A stretch of DNA of 64,000 bases from UBA2020 sp964551435 (lineage in GTDB: Bacteria; Pseudomonadota; Alphaproteobacteria; Micavibrionales; UBA2020). The notes under the pieces were generated by a model. That model was not told the DNA's origin. It saw only the letters and a list, made by a program, of their open reading frames with translations, and did no database searches. The position numbers and the translations under genes are program-made. This document shows, one piece after another, positions 51,188 to 60,638 of the stretch. How positions within the stretch are numbered: position 1 is the first letter of the stretch; each line of letters opens with the position of its first letter. The stretch is from positions 1-64,000 of the forward strand of contig CAZKBS010000002.1 of assembly GCA_964551435.1 (NCBI GenBank). The letters are read 5' to 3'.

Positions 51188-52783
51188 CTACTGTCCAAAC
51201 TGCTGGACGTCTCCGATTGTGTCCTGTTTTTTGCGTTTTGGGAATAGGTCTTTCACCATTTGCGGCGTTAAAATGCCGGTCACGTACAAAATCGAACCAT
51301 AGACCCCCATGCCGCTGGCGACCAGCAGGGCAACGCCCGACAGGCGCCACGCCTCGCCTCTATCCATAAACCACGGCATAATCCACTGTTCTTCGGCCCA
51401 GATACCGGCCCCCATCGCCAGCGACGCCGCAAGGATAATCAGACTTTTCTTTACAGAACGTTTGGCAAAGGGCGCCATGTTTCTTTTACGCAATCCGCGC
51501 AGCAAAAGCCCGAAGTTGACCCATGCCGCAAGCCCGGTCGCCAGCGCAATCCCCACATGCTGGAAATACTGCAAAAGACCAATCGCCAGCAGCGTATTCA
51601 TGATGGCGCAAACGACCGCATATTTGACGGGCGTCGCCGTATCGCCATGCGCGAAAAAGACCGTACTGAACACACGGCTGATGATGAAGGCCGGCAGACC
51701 CAGCGTATAGGCAATCAGCACATACCCTGCCTGCACGCCGTCATTTTCGGCAAAGGCGCCGCGCACGAACAGCACATCGACAATCGTATCGCCCACAGCC
51801 AGATAAGCCACGGTTGCAGGCAGCGCCAGCATCATGCTGATCTCGATACCCTTGTTGAACAGGCGGGCGGCGTTGTCGTGTTCTTCGGCCTTCAGCGCGC
51901 GCGACAGCATCGGCAGCAGCGCCGTGCCGATGGCAATTCCGATCACGCTGAGCGGCAGCTGGTAAAGCCTGTCCGCATAATACAAATATGAAATCGCACC
52001 CACAGGCAGCAGCGACGCCAGCACCATATCGACAAACAGGTTGATTTGCGCAATCCCCGCGCCGAAAACCCCCGGCCCCATCTTGCGGAACAGTGCGCGG
52101 ATATGCGGCGTCAGGCGCGGCCTGCGCCATTTGAGAATAATCCCCAAGCAGCGCGTCGCCCAGAACAGCCAGAGCAGCTGCAATATGCCCGCGAGCACAA
52201 CCCCCCACGACAGCGCATGTCCGACCGTCCCCGTAAAGGGCTTGAAGCAGAACATCGCGAAAATCAACGCAAGGTTGAACAGCATCGGCGCAGCGGCAAA
52301 GGGCCCGAAACGGTCGAACGAATTCATGACCCCGCCCAACAGCGCCGTCAGCGACATCAGAAGAATATACGGGAAGGTCACGCGCGACATTTCAAGCGCC
52401 AGATCATATCGCTCCGGCGTGCTGCCAAAACCGGGGGCGACGACATACAGCACCCACGGCATGCATAGCAGCATCAGGATGGTAAAGGGCACCAGCACGG
52501 CCAGCATGACGGCCTGCGCTTCTTCGGCAAATCTGACGGCTTCGCGTTTCCCCTCCGGCCCGTCGGCAAGCATGCCGGAAAACATCGGCACGAAGGATAC
52601 GCTGAACGCCCCCTCCGCCGTGATGCGGCGGAAAAAATTCGGCAGTTTGAGCGCGACGAAAAATGCATCCGCCACCGGCCCCGCGCCCAGCATGGCCGCC
52701 GTCAGGATATCGCGCACGAAACCCAGAATACGGCTGCCCAGCGTCAGCCCGCCTACGGTTGCTACAGATTTGAAGAAAGACAC
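51188..52783 (-). CDS. murJ: lipid II flippase MurJ
   Basis: The 531-residue protein has about 14 hydrophobic segments and MurJ signatures: GGLTLGSRILGFVRDILTAAMLG in two parts at the N-terminus, ADAFFVALKLPNFFRRITAEGAFS, and the central LLPVGAISYLYYADRLYQLPLSVIG region. It flips lipid II across the inner membrane for peptidoglycan synthesis. In many alphaproteobacteria murJ follows glnD; here it is about 10 kb away. Confidence 0.95.
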   Translation of the reverse strand: MSFFKSVATVGGLTLGSRILGFVRDILTAAMLGAGPVADAFFVALKLPNFFRRITAEGAFSVSFVPMFSGMLADGPEGKREAVRFAEEAQAVMLAVLVPFTILMLLCMPWVLYVVAPGFGSTPERYDLALEMSRVTFPYILLMSLTALLGGVMNSFDRFGPFAAAPMLFNLALIFAMFCFKPFTGTVGHALSWGVVLAGILQLLWLFWATRCLGIILKWRRPRLTPHIRALFRKMGPGVFGAGIAQINLFVDMVLASLLPVGAISYLYYADRLYQLPLSVIGIAIGTALLPMLSRALKAEEHDNAARLFNKGIEISMMLALPATVAYLAVGDTIVDVLFVRGAFAENDGVQAGYVLIAYTLGLPAFIISRVFSTVFFAHGDTATPVKYAVVCAIMNTLLAIGLLQYFQHVGIALATGLAAWVNFGLLLRGLRKRNMAPFAKRSVKKSLIILAASLAMGAGIWAEEQWIMPWFMDRGEAWRLSGVALLVASGMGVYGSILYVTGILTPQMVKDLFPKRKKQDTIGDVQQFGQ

Positions 52784-52895
52784 GCGACGCCCCTTTGTGC
52801 CTGTGGGGGTTATATTTACTTGCTGCCAGACTAGACCGAACCGCGCGGTTTGTCACCTTCTGCGGCAGAGGTTATTTTCGATAAATATACCAGCC

Positions 52896-52925
52896 TTGCT
52901 TCGGGGCGGCCTGCGGGCTTATAGT
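52896..52925 (+). promoter_or_regulatory. possible ubiE promoter
   Basis: TTGCTT (52896-52901) and TATAGT (52920-52925) are 18 bases apart, 20 bp upstream of ubiE, in the 162-bp region divergent from murJ. The -10 is good and the -35 partial. Confidence 0.38.
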
Positions 52926-52945
52926 GCACAAAAAAGGGCGGCAGC

Positions 52946-53719
52946 ATGGCCAAAAAATCCACATCTTCGGACAAAAACAAAGAATCCCGCTGGTTCGGCT
53001 ATGACCAAGTCGACCCCGCCGAAAAAACGCGCCGCGTGATTGGCGTTTTTGACTCGGTTGCCGACCGCTATGACCTGATGAACGATATCATGTCGGCTGG
53101 CATCCACCGCCTTTGGAAAAACCGTTTTGTGCGCATGATGCGTCCGGCGGCGGATAAAAAACTTCTCGATGTTGCAGGCGGTACGGGCGATATCGCTTTC
53201 CGCTACCGCGAAAAAGCCGGCAAGGATGCCGAGATTACCGTCAGCGACCTGAATGCCGAAATGCTGCGCGTCGGCCAGAAACGCGCCATCGACCGCGGTT
53301 ACGTGAAGGGCTTTACATGGGTCGAGGCGAATGCCGAACGCCTGCCGTTTGATGACAACAGCTTCGATCTTTATTCGATTTCTTTTGGCCTTCGCAACGT
53401 CACGCATATCGACGATGCGCTCAGCGAGGCCTACCGCGTGCTGCGTCCGGGCGGGCAGTTCTTCTGCCTTGAATTCAGTCAGGTCAGCGACCCGCTGTTG
53501 CGCAAGATTTACGACCGCTATTCCTTCAGCCTTATCCCCGCCATGGGCGAAATCGTGGCCAAGGATCGCGCCAGCTATCAATACCTGGCCGAAAGCATCC
53601 GCCAGTTCCCGACCCGCGTGCAGCTGAAACGCCGTCTGGAAACCGCCGGATTCGAACAAGTGAAGGCCATCGCCCTCACCGGCGGCGTGGCCGCCATCCA
53701 TATCGGCAATAAACTGTAA
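52946..53719 (+). CDS. ubiE: ubiquinone/menaquinone C-methyltransferase
   Basis: The 257-residue protein has the UbiE signatures VFDSVADRYDLMNDIMSAGIHRLWK, the SAM site LLDVAGGTGDIAFRY, and RVLRPGGQFFCLEFSQV. It methylates the quinone ring C-2 position in ubiquinone synthesis. The ATG follows GGGCGGCAGC. It is divergent from murJ. Confidence 0.95.
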   Translation: MAKKSTSSDKNKESRWFGYDQVDPAEKTRRVIGVFDSVADRYDLMNDIMSAGIHRLWKNRFVRMMRPAADKKLLDVAGGTGDIAFRYREKAGKDAEITVSDLNAEMLRVGQKRAIDRGYVKGFTWVEANAERLPFDDNSFDLYSISFGLRNVTHIDDALSEAYRVLRPGGQFFCLEFSQVSDPLLRKIYDRYSFSLIPAMGEIVAKDRASYQYLAESIRQFPTRVQLKRRLETAGFEQVKAIALTGGVAAIHIGNKL

Positions 53720-53765
53720 GTAAAATCAAAGCCTTATATACAGCCCCTGCAACGCTATAGTTTTA

Positions 53766-53794
53766 TTGACTTATGGCAATAGTAATATTATAAC
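53766..53794 (+). promoter_or_regulatory. sigma-70-like promoter
   Basis: TTGACT (53766-53771) and TATAAC (53789-53794) are spaced by 17 bases, each five of six to consensus, 30 bp upstream of the isochorismatase-like gene. Confidence 0.65.
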
Positions 53795-53824
53795 AATCTA
53801 GCACTTCAGGGGTTTTTACAGTCT

Positions 53825-54505
53825 ATGGATTTCGACGTTTTCAAAGCCAAACTGCATCAGGTGCTGGACTTCTTCAAACCGGAAGTTCAGGCCACAACAC
53901 GCGTCAAGCTCGACCTTGCCGCGGGCAGCGCCGCGCTTTTGATTATCGATGTGCAAAAAGAATTTGCCGACCCCGCGCAAGGCCGTGGCAATACCGAAAC
54001 CAGAAACGTCACCAAGCGTATTAACAGCCTTATCCCCGCCTTCCGCGCCGCAGGCATGCCGGCCTATGTGGTTTATTTTTCCGACTACGAAAAAAACCCG
54101 CAGGATATCGATTTTTACATGTTCCGCCCGCATCCGCAGGACAAGCTGATTGCAAAAGACGAAGACAGCGCCTTCAAAGGCAGCAACATCAAAAAAATTC
54201 TCAAGCATGACAAACGCAAGACGCTGCTGGCTTGCGGCTTCAACCTCAACGCCTGCGTTTTCAAAACAGTAATGGATGCGCGCGACAACGGGTTCGAGGT
54301 AGTTTTGCTGCGCGACCTGACGGGCAACGATAACGATAACGACCGCACAAAAACCGACGAGCAAATCGAGAAAATGAAAAAACGCGGCGTAAAATTCGTG
54401 AACTCGATCGACCTGCTCGAAGACATCAGCGATTTCAAAAAAGACCGCCCCCTGCCGGCCGCCCGTCAGCTGCCGCCGCCAAAACCAACAGGCCCGTGCA
54501 AATAA
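53825..54505 (+). CDS. isochorismatase-family cysteine hydrolase
   Basis: The 226-residue protein has the cysteine-hydrolase triad: Asp42 (LLIIDVQKEF), Lys111 (LIAKDEDSAF) and Cys144 (NLNACVF). Such enzymes are amidases (nicotinamidase, ureidoacrylate hydrolase and others); the substrate cannot be told from sequence. An extra N-terminal helix and a Pro-rich C-terminus (PLPAARQLPPPKP) are outside the core. It has a good promoter of its own. Confidence 0.87.
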   Translation: MDFDVFKAKLHQVLDFFKPEVQATTRVKLDLAAGSAALLIIDVQKEFADPAQGRGNTETRNVTKRINSLIPAFRAAGMPAYVVYFSDYEKNPQDIDFYMFRPHPQDKLIAKDEDSAFKGSNIKKILKHDKRKTLLACGFNLNACVFKTVMDARDNGFEVVLLRDLTGNDNDNDRTKTDEQIEKMKKRGVKFVNSIDLLEDISDFKKDRPLPAARQLPPPKPTGPCK

Positions 54506-54607
54506 AAACACCTGTTTTTACGGGCTTTCCTGCGTTTCCCCGCCTGAATGAATCTGCTATAAAAGGATGATTCTGTTATTCACCCTTTTTACGCGGAGAT
54601 TTCATCC

Positions 54608-55084
54608 ATGTCGCAGGCCACGCTCGTCTCTCTTCAACTGCTGCCCCATGCGAAGGGCCTGAACCTGCCGCAATACGCAACCGCCTTGTCTGCGGGCGTT
54701 GATCTTGAAGCCGCGGTCGATGCTCCCATGACGCTGAAACCGGGTGAGCGCGCACTGGTGCCGACCGGACTTGCCATGGCATTGCCCGCCGGGTTCGAGG
54801 CGCAAATCCGCCCCCGCTCCGGCCTTGCCTTCAAAAACGGCGTGACGGTTCTCAACAGCCCCGGCACGATTGACGCCGATTACCGCGGTGAAGTGAAAGT
54901 CCTTCTTATCAACCACGGCCAGCAGGATTTTGTGATCGAACGCGGCATGCGCATCGCGCAGATGGTCATCGCCCCCTTCACGCAAGTCAGCTGGGGCGTT
55001 GTCGATACGCTCGACGAAACCGCACGCGGTGCGGGCGGCTTTGGCTCCACCGGCGTTGAACAGGCCGTGAAGAAAGCGGTTTAA
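54608..55084 (+). CDS. dut: dUTP diphosphatase
   Basis: The 158-residue protein holds the five trimeric dUTPase motifs: SAGVDLEAAVD, RPRSGLAFKNG, NSPGTIDADYRGEVKV, IAQMVIAPF and the C-terminal RGAGGFGSTG. It hydrolyses dUTP to dUMP, keeping uracil out of DNA. It is 5 bp upstream of cysK, so the two are probably co-transcribed. Confidence 0.95.
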   Translation: MSQATLVSLQLLPHAKGLNLPQYATALSAGVDLEAAVDAPMTLKPGERALVPTGLAMALPAGFEAQIRPRSGLAFKNGVTVLNSPGTIDADYRGEVKVLLINHGQQDFVIERGMRIAQMVIAPFTQVSWGVVDTLDETARGAGGFGSTGVEQAVKKAV

Positions 55085-55089
55085 CCGCC

Positions 55090-56028
55090 ATGCGCATTTA
55101 CGACCACATCTGGCAAACCGTGGGCGGCACGCCGCTGGTACGCATGCCGCGGCTTTCTGCCGAATACGGCGCGAAGGCCGATATCGTTTTAAAGCTGGAA
55201 TTCTTCAATCCGCTGTCGAGCGTCAAAGACCGCCTCGCCCTTGCGTTGATTGAAGCCGCCGAACAAGACGGTAAAATCGGCAAGGATACGCTGATTGTGG
55301 AACCGACATCCGGCAATACCGGCATCGGCCTTGCCTTTATCTGCGCGGCCAAAGGTTACCGCCTGCAGCTGGTCATGCCCGAAAGCATGTCGTATGAACG
55401 CCGCAAGATGCTGCGCCTGATGGGGGCGGAACTGGTGCTCACCCCTGCCGAACAGGGCATGAAGGGTGCTGTCGCTAAGGCGCAGGAAATCGTCAATACC
55501 AATCCGAATGCCTTCATGCCCCAGCAATTCGACAACCCCGCCAACGCCGATATCCACCGCCGCACCACGGCTGAGGAAATCTGGCGCGATACCGACGGCA
55601 AGGCCGATGTACTGGTCGCGGGCGTCGGCACCGGCGGCACACTCACGGGCGTATCGCAGGCGCTCAAGGCACGCAAACCGGGTTTTAAAACCATCGCCAT
55701 CGAGCCTGCGGACAGCCCCGTATTGTCGGGCGGTCAGCCGGGGGCGCATAAAATTCAGGGTATCGGCGCGGGGTTTATTCCCACCGTTCTGGATACCACG
55801 CAAATCGATGACATCATCACCGTCACCAACGATGACGCTTATGCCATGATGCGCAAGGTCGCCAAGACCGAGGGGATCCCCGTTGGCGTTTCATCCGGCG
55901 CCGCTATCCACGCCGCGCTCAAACTTGCGCAGCGTGACGATATGGCGGGAAAAATGATTGTCACCATCGTACCCAGCATGGCGGAGCGGTATCTCTCCCT
56001 CCCGCCTTTCAAGGACCTTGAAGGATAA
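55090..56028 (+). CDS. cysK: cysteine synthase A
   Basis: The 312-residue PLP enzyme has the Schiff-base Lys in NPLSSVKDRLALALI, the substrate loop EPTSGNTGIGLAF, and the phosphate-binding GVGTGGTLTGVSQAL. It makes cysteine from O-acetylserine and sulfide. It follows dut by 5 bp and fits the serine supply from serA/serB/serC elsewhere in the window. Confidence 0.94.
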   Translation: MRIYDHIWQTVGGTPLVRMPRLSAEYGAKADIVLKLEFFNPLSSVKDRLALALIEAAEQDGKIGKDTLIVEPTSGNTGIGLAFICAAKGYRLQLVMPESMSYERRKMLRLMGAELVLTPAEQGMKGAVAKAQEIVNTNPNAFMPQQFDNPANADIHRRTTAEEIWRDTDGKADVLVAGVGTGGTLTGVSQALKARKPGFKTIAIEPADSPVLSGGQPGAHKIQGIGAGFIPTVLDTTQIDDIITVTNDDAYAMMRKVAKTEGIPVGVSSGAAIHAALKLAQRDDMAGKMIVTIVPSMAERYLSLPPFKDLEG

Positions 56029-56061
56029 AACCTTCATCAAAAATCAAAGACGGGGCATCTG

Positions 56062-56427
56062 ATGAAAAAAACATCTCTCTCTGCGCTACTGTGTGTTTTT
56101 CTTCTTGCCGGCTGCCTGTCGGCGGCGCGGGAAAATAATTTGCGCTATGTCGACGAAACCTACGGCAAAGTCATTTATCAGGAATACACCGACGACAAAG
56201 ACGCGTGGCGGATTTTCGACAGGCCCGATCTGCAAAAAATGGGCGTAAGCCTCAGCCTTAACAAAAGTATCGAGCTTGGCAAAAAATTCGGCACCAACTG
56301 GCCCGGCAAAGATGATTTCCGGATCGCCGCCGAAGGGTTTTTCAAACAAAAAAACCGAAACTGCCAGATTACGGCAGACAAAACCCTGTCGCCAACAGGC
56401 TATGAATTCAGCTACGCATGCAAGTAA
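56062..56427 (+). CDS. putative lipoprotein, unknown function, 121 residues
   Basis: A lipoprotein signal (SALLCVFLLAGC, lipobox LAGC) precedes a mature domain with a short beta/alpha pattern (LRYVDETYGKVIYQEYTDDKDAWRIF in two parts) and two cysteines (NCQIT, YACK) that could pair. I do not recognise the family. GGGGC is the nearest weak ribosome-binding site. A bidirectional terminator follows at 56449-56477. Confidence 0.72.
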   Translation: MKKTSLSALLCVFLLAGCLSAARENNLRYVDETYGKVIYQEYTDDKDAWRIFDRPDLQKMGVSLSLNKSIELGKKFGTNWPGKDDFRIAAEGFFKQKNRNCQITADKTLSPTGYEFSYACK

Positions 56428-56448
56428 TGACCGATAATACAAAAATAA

Positions 56449-56477
56449 AAAAGGCCGCTGTGATAGCGGCCTTTTTT
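56449..56477. terminator. bidirectional terminator
   Basis: AAGGCCGCT (56451-56459) pairs with AGCGGCCTT (56465-56473) around a 5-nt loop, with A run left and T run right, between two convergent genes. Confidence 0.9.
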
Positions 56478-56495
56478 ATTGATACCAAGAACAGC

Positions 56496-56954
56496 TTACT
56501 GTCCCGGCGCTTTCGGCGTTTGCTGTACGCTGGGCGTGGCAGCAGGTGCGGCTTTGGGGGCTGCATCGGCAGCTTGTGCATTCGGCTTCACGCTTTGCGC
56601 AAAATCGTTTCTTGATGTTGCGGCGGGGTCGAACGAAGACGGCGCTTCGGCTTGCGGTGCGGCGCGCGGGGCTTCGGCGGCGGCTTTGTTGCCGCGGCTG
56701 TTCCACCAGCTGCGCAGGCTGTTCAAATCCTTCGTTGCGTGAACAGACAGGTCAGACCAGAATTCTTTCACATCGTTTTTGACGCGATCCAGAAATTCGG
56801 CGCGGTCCTTGCGCACGGCCACAGTGACAGCGGCAGCCGCCACCAGCGGTACCGTGACAAACGGCGCCGCCGTCAGCAGGAAAGCCCCCGTGGCAAAAGC
56901 GCCCGTGGCAGCCAGATAGGCGGTGGTTTTATTGATTTTGGGTTCGCCAGACAT
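56496..56954 (-). CDS. small membrane protein with Ala/Pro-rich tail, unknown function
   Basis: The 152-residue product has two Ala/Val-rich hydrophobic segments at about 12-48, an amphipathic helix (FLDRVKNDVKEFWSDLSVHATKDLNSL in two parts), and a disordered Ala/Pro/Gln tail of about 60 residues. No family is recognised. Divergent from mutS by 146 bp. General layout is like the 24265-24636 protein, but sequence identity is not evident. Confidence 0.68.
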   Translation of the reverse strand: MSGEPKINKTTAYLAATGAFATGAFLLTAAPFVTVPLVAAAAVTVAVRKDRAEFLDRVKNDVKEFWSDLSVHATKDLNSLRSWWNSRGNKAAAEAPRAAPQAEAPSSFDPAATSRNDFAQSVKPNAQAADAAPKAAPAATPSVQQTPKAPGQ

Positions 56955-57100
56955 GATTATTCCCCTCTTTGATGTTGTTGTTTAATCAAAATGACTTAAC
57001 AGATGATGTTGAGATAGGCGCTATTCTAGCGGCGCATTATGTCATGTCAAGAAAGATAAAAGCGGTTGTTTCCAAACGGAAAAACACCTAAAAAAGCATT

Positions 57101-59818
57101 ATGAAACCACAAGCCGCCCCCATGACCGACGCATCCGACGAGGATGGCCAGAGCGCGAGCATATCCGCCGCGCAGCTGACGCCGATGATGGCGCAGTATA
57201 TGGACGTCAAACAGCAATATCCGGATTGCCTTGTGTTCTACCGCATGGGCGATTTTTACGAACTGTTTTTCGATGATGCGGTCAAGGCCAGCGCGGCGCT
57301 GGATATCACGCTCACCAAACGCGGCAGCAAGGGCGAAGACGTGCCGATGTGCGGCGTGCCGTGGCACAGCCACGAAGCCTATCTCGCCCGCCTTATCCGC
57401 ATGGGCTTCAAGGTTGCGATCTGCGAACAGGTCGAAACCCCCGAAGAAGCCAAACAGCGCGGCGGGTACAAGGCGCTGGTGCGCCGCGATGTGACGCGCG
57501 TGGTGACGCAAGGGACGCTCACCGAAGACACGCTGCTGGAAAGCGGCAGCAATAACTACCTCTCCGCGCTTGCAGATGTCGCGGGCGCAATCGGTTTTGC
57601 ATGGCTGGATTTGTCCACCGGCGATTTCACGCTGCAGCCCGTCGCCGCCAAAGACCTTGGCGCGACGCTGGGCCGTGTGGCCCCCGGAGAGATTTTGCTG
57701 CCCGAAAAAATGCTGCAAAACACGCAGCTGTTCGAAACGCTGGGCGATTTTAAACAAATCCTGACCGTCCAACCCAACAGCCGTTTTGACAGCGAAAACG
57801 CGCGCAAGCGGCTGGAAACGCATTTCGGCGTTGCAACGCTGGAAAGCTTTGGCGGATTTTCGCGCGCCGAAATCGCCGCCGCGGGCGCGCTGCTGGATTA
57901 CGTGGAGCTGACCCAAAAAGGCAAAGTGCCGCGCCTGTCGGCTCCCCGCCAGCTGGCCCTCGGCTCCGTCATGGAAATCGACGCCGCGACGCGCCGCAAC
58001 CTTGAGCTGACCCATACAATGTCGGGCGAACGCAGCGGCAGCCTGCTGTCGGTCATGGATATGACCGTAACGGGCGCGGGCGCGCGTTTGCTCGCGCGGC
58101 ATATCGCCATGCCGCTCACAAACCCGCAGCAGATTGATGACCGTCTGGATGCCGTCGCGGCCTTCGCCGATAACAGCACGCTGCGCAGCGAAACGCGCGA
58201 ATTCCTGCACGGCTGCGCGGATATCGAACGCGCCCTCGCCCGCCTGAGCCTTGAGCGCGGCGGGCCGCGCGATCTTGCCGCCATCGCGGGCACGCTGGCC
58301 GCCACGGTCAAATTGCACCGGCTGATTTCTGCCTCTGTTGATGACATTCATAAACTCCCCGCCCTGCTTGCGCAGGCCTTGGCCGCGCTGGCGAAATGGG
58401 GATCGCACCACCCGCTGGTGAACCAGCTGGAGCGCGCCCTCGCCGCAGACCTGCCGATGCTGACGCGCGATGGCGGTTTTATCGCCGGCGGCTATTCGCC
58501 CAAACTGGACGAGCTCAAAATGCTGCGCGATAACAGCCGCCAGCATATCGCCAAACTGCAGGGCGATTACATCCGCAAGACGGGTGTGAACACCCTCAAA
58601 ATCAAACACAACAACGTCATCGGTTATTACATCGAGGTTACGTCGAACAATGCCGATAAACTTTTCGGCATGACAGATACCTTCATCCACCGCCAGACCA
58701 TGGCGAGCGCCGCACGGTTTACGACGGTGGAGCTGTCGGAACTGGAAAGCAAAATTTCCGAAGCCGCCGCAAAATCGCTGGCGCTGGAGCTGGAGATTTT
58801 CAAACAGCTGGCGGACGAAGTCCTCGCGCTTGGCGAAACCATCGCCGCGACGGCGGAGGCGATTGCCGCGATTGACGTGGCGAGCGCCCTGGCCGAACTG
58901 GCCGTGCGCAACCATTATTGCCGCCCGCGCATTGATAGCACACTGGCATTCGACATTCAGGGCGGCCGCCACCCTGTGGTCGAACACGCGCTGAAAAAAC
59001 AGCACAATCAGGAATTCATCGCCAATAACTGCCGTTTGGCGGACGAAGCGCGGTTGTGGCTGCTGACCGGCCCCAACATGGCGGGTAAATCGACATTTCT
59101 GCGCCAGAACGCGCTGATTGCGCTGATGGCGCAGATGGGGTCTTACGTCCCCGCCGCCTCCGCCCATATCGGCACGGTGGACAGGCTGTTCAGCCGCGTT
59201 GGCGCAGCCGACGACCTTGCGCGCGGGCGTTCGACATTCATGGTAGAAATGGTCGAAACCGCGACGATTTTGCATCAGGCCACGCCACGTTCGCTGGTTA
59301 TTCTGGATGAAATCGGGCGCGGCACGGCAACCTATGACGGTCTTTCGATTGCCTGGGCGTGCCTTGAACATCTGCACGACGTCAATACCTGCCGCGCGCT
59401 GTTCGCGACACATTATCACGAACTGACATCGCTGACCGAACGTCTGAAGCATCTGGCCTGCCACACCATGCGCGTACGGGAATGGCAGGACAATATCGTG
59501 TTCCTGCACGAAGTCGCGCCGGGCACGGCCGACCGTTCCTATGGCGTGCATGTCGCCAAACTAGCCGGATTGCCGCCCGCCGTGATTGCACGCGCAGAAC
59601 AGGTGCTGGGCATCCTTGAAAACGCGAAAAACCCGATGGACGCCAGCAAGACCATGAGCGACCTGCCGCTGTTCAGCACCGCGCCCAAGGAACCCGCGAA
59701 GGCGAAAACGTCGGCGGTCGAAGACGCGCTCAAAGCCCTCGACCCTGACAGCATGAGCCCGCGCGACGCGCTGGATGCGCTTTATGCCTTGAAATTCAAG
59801 CTCAATTCCATAACTTGA
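57101..59818 (+). CDS. mutS: DNA mismatch repair protein MutS
   Basis: The 905-residue protein has the mismatch-binding N-terminal motif VFYRMGDFYELFFDDAV near residue 46, clamp and lever regions, and the ATPase: Walker A TGPNMAGKSTFLRQ, Walker B LVILDEIGRGTATYDGLSIAWA, and HYHELT. It recognises mismatches and recruits MutL. In many alphaproteobacteria glnD is the neighbour; here four genes on both strands, about 3.4 kb, separate mutS from glnD. Confidence 0.97.
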   Translation: MKPQAAPMTDASDEDGQSASISAAQLTPMMAQYMDVKQQYPDCLVFYRMGDFYELFFDDAVKASAALDITLTKRGSKGEDVPMCGVPWHSHEAYLARLIRMGFKVAICEQVETPEEAKQRGGYKALVRRDVTRVVTQGTLTEDTLLESGSNNYLSALADVAGAIGFAWLDLSTGDFTLQPVAAKDLGATLGRVAPGEILLPEKMLQNTQLFETLGDFKQILTVQPNSRFDSENARKRLETHFGVATLESFGGFSRAEIAAAGALLDYVELTQKGKVPRLSAPRQLALGSVMEIDAATRRNLELTHTMSGERSGSLLSVMDMTVTGAGARLLARHIAMPLTNPQQIDDRLDAVAAFADNSTLRSETREFLHGCADIERALARLSLERGGPRDLAAIAGTLAATVKLHRLISASVDDIHKLPALLAQALAALAKWGSHHPLVNQLERALAADLPMLTRDGGFIAGGYSPKLDELKMLRDNSRQHIAKLQGDYIRKTGVNTLKIKHNNVIGYYIEVTSNNADKLFGMTDTFIHRQTMASAARFTTVELSELESKISEAAAKSLALELEIFKQLADEVLALGETIAATAEAIAAIDVASALAELAVRNHYCRPRIDSTLAFDIQGGRHPVVEHALKKQHNQEFIANNCRLADEARLWLLTGPNMAGKSTFLRQNALIALMAQMGSYVPAASAHIGTVDRLFSRVGAADDLARGRSTFMVEMVETATILHQATPRSLVILDEIGRGTATYDGLSIAWACLEHLHDVNTCRALFATHYHELTSLTERLKHLACHTMRVREWQDNIVFLHEVAPGTADRSYGVHVAKLAGLPPAVIARAEQVLGILENAKNPMDASKTMSDLPLFSTAPKEPAKAKTSAVEDALKALDPDSMSPRDALDALYALKFKLNSIT

Positions 59819-59876
59819 CCCCTCTGCCGGGTTTTGCTATCCATGAGCCTTCAACCCACTCGCGGAAAGCCCAGAG

Positions 59877-60623
59877 ATGACCAGCGCAAAAACTTTATTG
59901 CAGCTCAATACCTACGATATCGACAACCTGCGCCATCTGGCGGAGAGCGCACGGATGAGCCAGTCGGAGGCTTTCCATACCGCCATGGCATTCTGCGACC
60001 ATGCCGTCAATTACATGCGCCGCGGCTATAGCGTCTCCGCGCTGTATCAGGATTCATATGCGCGCTATACGACGAACAGCTTTTCACCGTCCGCCGTCGC
60101 ACACAGCATCAACAGCCGCCGCCGCGATGTCGAAATTCATGAAACGCCGCTGCCGCTGTTTCGCACCACGGCGGATCGTCTCGAAAACATCAAAAACTTT
60201 TTGAAAACGGACTCAGATACGCTGGCCGTTGCCTTCGCGCTTGAATACGCGCGCACCGCGCATGACCGCACACATGCGTGCAATAAAGGCAAAAAAGCGA
60301 CCATCTTTTTCAGCCTGACGAATGCGTCGGGCGACCGCGGCTATTTGCTGGGCAAAAATCACCCGTATAACGCCAATCTTGGCAACAGTTTCCGCCGCGC
60401 CACCCGCGGCCTGAAACAGCAGATGGCCGCCGCCAATCCCTTTCGCAAAAAGCCGGCCTTGCCCACGCTGCCAGCCCCTGCGGCAGCGGCGCCCGCAACC
60501 CCCGCGCCAGAGCCGCAGCAGCAGATACAGGAAATCCGCCTTCTGCAATCCCCCACCGTCAACAAACGCGTGCAGGACGGCGCACCGCAACCGCCCAAAA
60601 ACGGCGGCGGTTTTTCGCTCTGA
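59877..60623 (+). CDS. unknown protein with possible ribbon-helix-helix N-terminus
   Basis: The 248-residue protein starts with a strand-helix-helix pattern (TLLQLNTYD, IDNLRHLAESAR, MSQSEAFHTAMAFC) like CopG/ribbon-helix-helix DNA-binding domains. A middle region repeats similar helices (TADRLENIKNFLKTDSDTLAVAFALEYARTA in two parts), possibly a second copy. The C-terminal 80 residues are Ala/Pro/Gln-rich. I do not recognise a family. It lies 58 bp after mutS and converges with the module-protein operon. Confidence 0.68.
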   Translation: MTSAKTLLQLNTYDIDNLRHLAESARMSQSEAFHTAMAFCDHAVNYMRRGYSVSALYQDSYARYTTNSFSPSAVAHSINSRRRDVEIHETPLPLFRTTADRLENIKNFLKTDSDTLAVAFALEYARTAHDRTHACNKGKKATIFFSLTNASGDRGYLLGKNHPYNANLGNSFRRATRGLKQQMAAANPFRKKPALPTLPAPAAAAPATPAPEPQQQIQEIRLLQSPTVNKRVQDGAPQPPKNGGGFSL

Positions 60624-60638
60624 TCATTTGTTATCCGC

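Noticed and set aside
57047..59551. 834-codon open frame on the minus strand opposite mutS
   Set aside because: Its translation is rich in Arg, His, Gln and Gly with no domain pattern, typical of the antisense of a GC-rich gene; mutS on the plus strand is certain.
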